Notes under the pieces: generated by a model
What the model was told of the DNA's origin: nothing
Databases searched by the model: none
Seen by the model: only the letters and a program-made list of their open reading frames with translations
Made by a program: the position numbers and the translations under genes
Source of the DNA: Amycolatopsis sp. CA-128772
GTDB lineage: Bacteria > Actinomycetota > Actinomycetes > Mycobacteriales > Pseudonocardiaceae
Reading direction: 5' to 3'
Length of the DNA stretch: 64,000 bases
NCBI RefSeq assembly: GCF_002904295.1
Contig: NZ_PPHG01000029.1
Location: forward strand, 105,840 to 169,839
Shown: one piece after another, positions 61,339 to 64,000 of the stretch
Position numbering within the stretch: the first letter of the stretch is position 1
Layout: the number at the start of each line of letters is the position of its first letter

Positions 61339-63905
61339 TGCGAGTCCCAGTCAGCTGGCTGACCGAACACCTCGATCTCGCTGAGGAGGTCACGCCGCAG
61401 GACCTGGCCGACGCGTTCGTCCGGATCGGCATCGAGGTCGACGACCTGAGCGAGCTCGGGCCGGTGACCGGCCCGCTGGTCGTCGGCCGGGTCGCCGAGG
61501 TCGAAGAGCTCACCGAGTTCAAGAAGCCGGTGCGCTTCTGCCGCGTCGACGTCGGCGAGCCCGCCGACGAAGCCGGGGACCTCGACGAACTCGACGACGA
61601 CGAGGACGAAGACGACGAAGCCGGCGAGCTCGACGAGGGCCCGCACGGCATCAAGACCCGCGGCATCATCTGCGGCGCGCGCAACTTCACCGAGGGCGAC
61701 CTGGTGGTCGTCGCGCTGCCCGGCGCGGTTCTGCCCGGCGACTTCACCATCGCCGCCCGCAAGACCTACGGCCGGATCAGCGACGGCATGATCTGCTCGG
61801 CCCGCGAGCTCGGCCTCGGCGACGACCACACCGGCATCCTGGTGCTGCCCTCGGGCACGGCGAGCCCGGGCGACGACGCGAGCGAGCTGCTCGGCCTCGG
61901 CGACTCGGTGATCGAGCTGACCCCGACCCCGGACCGCGGCTACGCGTTGTCGATCCGCGGGCTGGCCCGCGAGCTGTCGAACGCGCTGGACGTGCCCTTC
62001 GGCGACCCGTCCCTGCTGGAGGTCCCGGCGGCCGAGGGCGACGCCTGGCCGGTCCACGTCGAGGATCCGGAGGGCTGCCCGCGGTTCGTGCTGCGCCGGG
62101 TCACCGGCCTGGACGCGACGGCGCCCAGCCCGTGGTGGATGCGGCGCCGGCTGATGCTGGCCGGCATCCGGTCGATCTCCCTGGCCGTGGACGTCACGAA
62201 CTACGTGATGCTCGAACTCGGGCACCCGCTGCATGCGTTCGCCACCAAGGCCATCCAGGGCGACCTGGTGGTCCGCCGGGCGAAGCCGGGCGAGAAGCTG
62301 ACCACGCTGGACGACGTCGAGCGCGCGCTCGACCCGGACGACATCGTCATCGCCGACGACAGCGGGGTCATCTCGCTGGCGGGCACGATGGGCGGTGCCA
62401 GCACCGAGATCACGACGGAGAGCACCGACGTCCTGCTCGAGGCGGCGCACTGGAACCCGGCCGCGATCAGCCGCACGGCCCGCCGGCACAAGCTGTTCTC
62501 CGAGGCGGCCAAGCGGTTCGAGCGGTTCACCGACCCGCAGCTGTGCGCGGCGGCGGTCGAGCTGGCGGCGCGCCTGCTGCGCCAGTACGGCGACGCCGCG
62601 ATCCAGCCCGGCCGCACCGACGAGGGCGTGGTCGAGCCGAACCCGCCGGTCGTGATGCCGATCAACCTGCCGGACAAGGTGGCGGGCGTGAGCTACCAGC
62701 GCGGCGTGACGGTCCGGCGGCTGACCCAGATCGGCTGCAAGGTCACGGTCAGCACGGGCGACGACGGAACGGGACTGGTCACGGCGATCCCGCCGTCCTG
62801 GCGCGGCGACCTGCGCCAGCCGGCGGACCTGGTCGAGGAGGTGCTGCGGCTGGAGGGCTACGACAGCATCCCGTCGACGCTCCCGGCGGCCCCGGCCGGC
62901 CGCGGCCTGACCGACGCCCAGCGCCGGGTCCGCGGGGTGGCCCGCGCCCTGGCCGAGGCGGGCTACGTCGAGGTCCGCCCGTTCCCGTTCGTCGGCGACG
63001 CGGTCTGGGACGCTTTCGGCCTGCCGGAGGACGACATCCGCCGCAACGCGATGGTGGTCCGCAACCCGCTGGAGGCCGACCGCAACCGCCTGGCGACGAC
63101 GTTGCTCCCGGGCCTGCTGGACACGCTGCAGCGCAACGTGTCCCGCGGGATGAAGGACGTCTCGCTCTACCACATCGGCCAGGTGGTCCTCCCGGCCCCG
63201 AACCCGCTGAAGGTCCCGGACCTCGGCGTCGACCGGCGGCCGTCGGACGAGGAGCTGGCCCTCCTGGAGGCGGCGGTGCCGCAGCAGCCCCTGCACGTGG
63301 CGGTGGTCCTGGCGGGCAACCGGCGCCGAGCGGGCTGGTGGGGCGCGGGCGAGCCGGCGAACTGGGCCGACGCGGTCCAGGCGGCCCGCACGGTCGCGGA
63401 GGCCGCGGGCATCGAGCTGACGGTCCAGGCGGCCGACCTGCCCCCGTGGCACCCGGGCCGCTGCGCCCAGCTGCGCGTCGGCGACTGGCCGGTCGGCCAC
63501 GCGGGCGAGCTGCACCCGAAGGTGGTCGAGGCCCTGGGCCTGCCGCCCCGCACGGTGGCGATGGAGCTGGACCTGGACGCGATCCCCCTGCCGGACGCCC
63601 GCCCGGCCCCGAGCGTCTCGGGCTACCCCCCGGTCCTCCTGGACGTGGCCCTGGTCGCGGCGGCGGACGTGCCTTCGGCGGACCTGGCAGAAGTGCTGCG
63701 TTCGGGCGCGGGCGAGCTGCTGGAGGAGATCACGCTGTTCGACGTGTACGCGGGCGAGCAGGTGGGCGAGGGCAAGCGATCGCTGGCGTACAAGCTGCGT
63801 TTCCGCGCCCCGGACCGCACCCTGACGGTCGACGAGGCCACCAAGGCCCGCGACGCGGCAGTGGCCGCGGCCGGCGAGCGTTTCAGCGCAACGCTGCGCG
63901 CCTGA
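61338..63905 (+). CDS. pheT: Phenylalanyl-tRNA synthetase beta subunit
   Basis: An 855-residue subunit. N-terminal B1 domain (VPVSWLTEHLDLAEEVTPQDLADAF), tRNA-binding OB-fold from VVGRVAEVEELTEFKKPVRFCRVDVG, B3/B4 editing domain (YVMLELGHPLHAFATKAI), B5 and catalytic-like B6/B7 (RLEGYDSIPSTLP), and ferredoxin-fold anticodon domain ending ARDAAVAAAGERF. The OB-fold is interrupted by a strongly acidic insert near residues 80-105. GTG start overlaps pheS. Edits Tyr-tRNA-Phe. Confidence 0.96.
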
Positions 63906-63923
63906 CGGCGCCGCAGGACGCTG

Positions 63924-63953
63924 GGTGAGGGGCCGGGAAACCGGCCCCTCACC
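63924..63953. terminator. 13-bp hairpin with GAAA tetraloop after pheT
   Basis: GGTGAGGGGCCGG at 63924-63936 pairs perfectly with CCGGCCCCTCACC at 63941-63953 closed by GAAA. It ends the pheST transcript 18 bases past the stop and, if the minus-strand gene is real, that one too. Confidence 0.9.
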
Positions 63954-64000
63954 GCATTTCCAGCCCTTTCGCCTTCCAGACCCGCGAGCCGACCGCCCAG
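63949..64000 (-). CDS. C-terminal end of a convergent gene (partial)
   Basis: On the minus strand from the window edge, one frame reads WAVGSRVWKAKGLEMR followed by TGA at 63949-63951, inside the terminator. Convergent position and natural codon use support a gene end, but 16 residues do not identify a family. Confidence 0.35.
   Translation of the reverse strand, partial: WAVGSRVWKAKGLEMR

Overview
This 64-kb window is chromosomal DNA from a high-GC actinomycete, most likely Amycolatopsis or a close relative in the Pseudonocardiaceae. The support is strongly GC-biased third codon positions, many GTG starts, actinobacterial gene order around infC-rpmI-rplT and pheST, and a secreted GH2 exo-beta-D-glucosaminidase. 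That enzyme is CsxA-like, and its catalytic Asp/Glu pair has exactly the 72-residue spacing known from Amycolatopsis CsxA. I see no rRNA, tRNA, CRISPR array, insertion sequence or prophage.

Layout. 1-4.6 kb: end of a hydrolase gene, a TerC/Alx-type membrane protein behind a yybP-ykoY (Mn2+) riboswitch, an S9 peptidase, a small protein and a HAD phosphatase. 4.6-5.9 kb: an Xre-RES toxin-antitoxin pair. 6.2-8.5 kb: a 21-bp tandem repeat, a LacI regulator and an AraC regulator carrying an internal 17-residue repeat. 8.6-14.3 kb: MmpS-like protein, FetB-like permease, histidine phosphatase, Na+/H+ antiporter fused to a UBP-type zinc finger, SnoaL-like protein and a carboxylesterase. 14.3-20.6 kb: a deletion-damaged nucleotidyltransferase, csxA, a membrane Nudix-like protein, a YchJ-like protein and RNase HI. 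20.7-28.8 kb: Crp/Fnr regulator, a possible leader peptide with a strong hairpin, two proteins of unknown function, a secreted AMIN-like protein, a UvrD-like helicase, a decayed gene, an MBL hydrolase and an acyltransferase. 28.9-34.9 kb: uvrA, two lipoproteins and an ECF sigma/anti-sigma pair.

35-42.6 kb: MFS pump with a divergent HxlR regulator, dctA with a divergent CitAB/DcuSR-type two-component system, and a secreted M64 peptidase. 42.7-48.3 kb: an operon for amino-sugar oligosaccharide uptake and cleavage (lactonase, binding protein, two permeases, GH20 hexosaminidase; no ATPase). 48.3-56.5 kb: a compact D-amino-acid and sugar-acid catabolic region. It contains a GntP permease, N-acyl-D-amino-acid deacylase and PLP aldolase/deaminase, facing a KDG-type kinase, IclR regulator and RidA, followed by ACC deaminase with its GntR regulator. 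56.6-64 kb: core translation genes DUF1844, infC (AUC start), rpmI, rplT, a TrmH-type rRNA methyltransferase, a membrane protein, pheS and pheT.

How the parts may cooperate: CsxA outside the cell and the GH20/ABC operon inside it fit chitosan/chitin-derived sugar use. The 48-56 kb genes fit import and breakdown of D-amino acids with RidA removing reactive enamines. Convergent gene pairs are repeatedly separated by long perfect hairpins, two of which look like members of dispersed intergenic repeat families.
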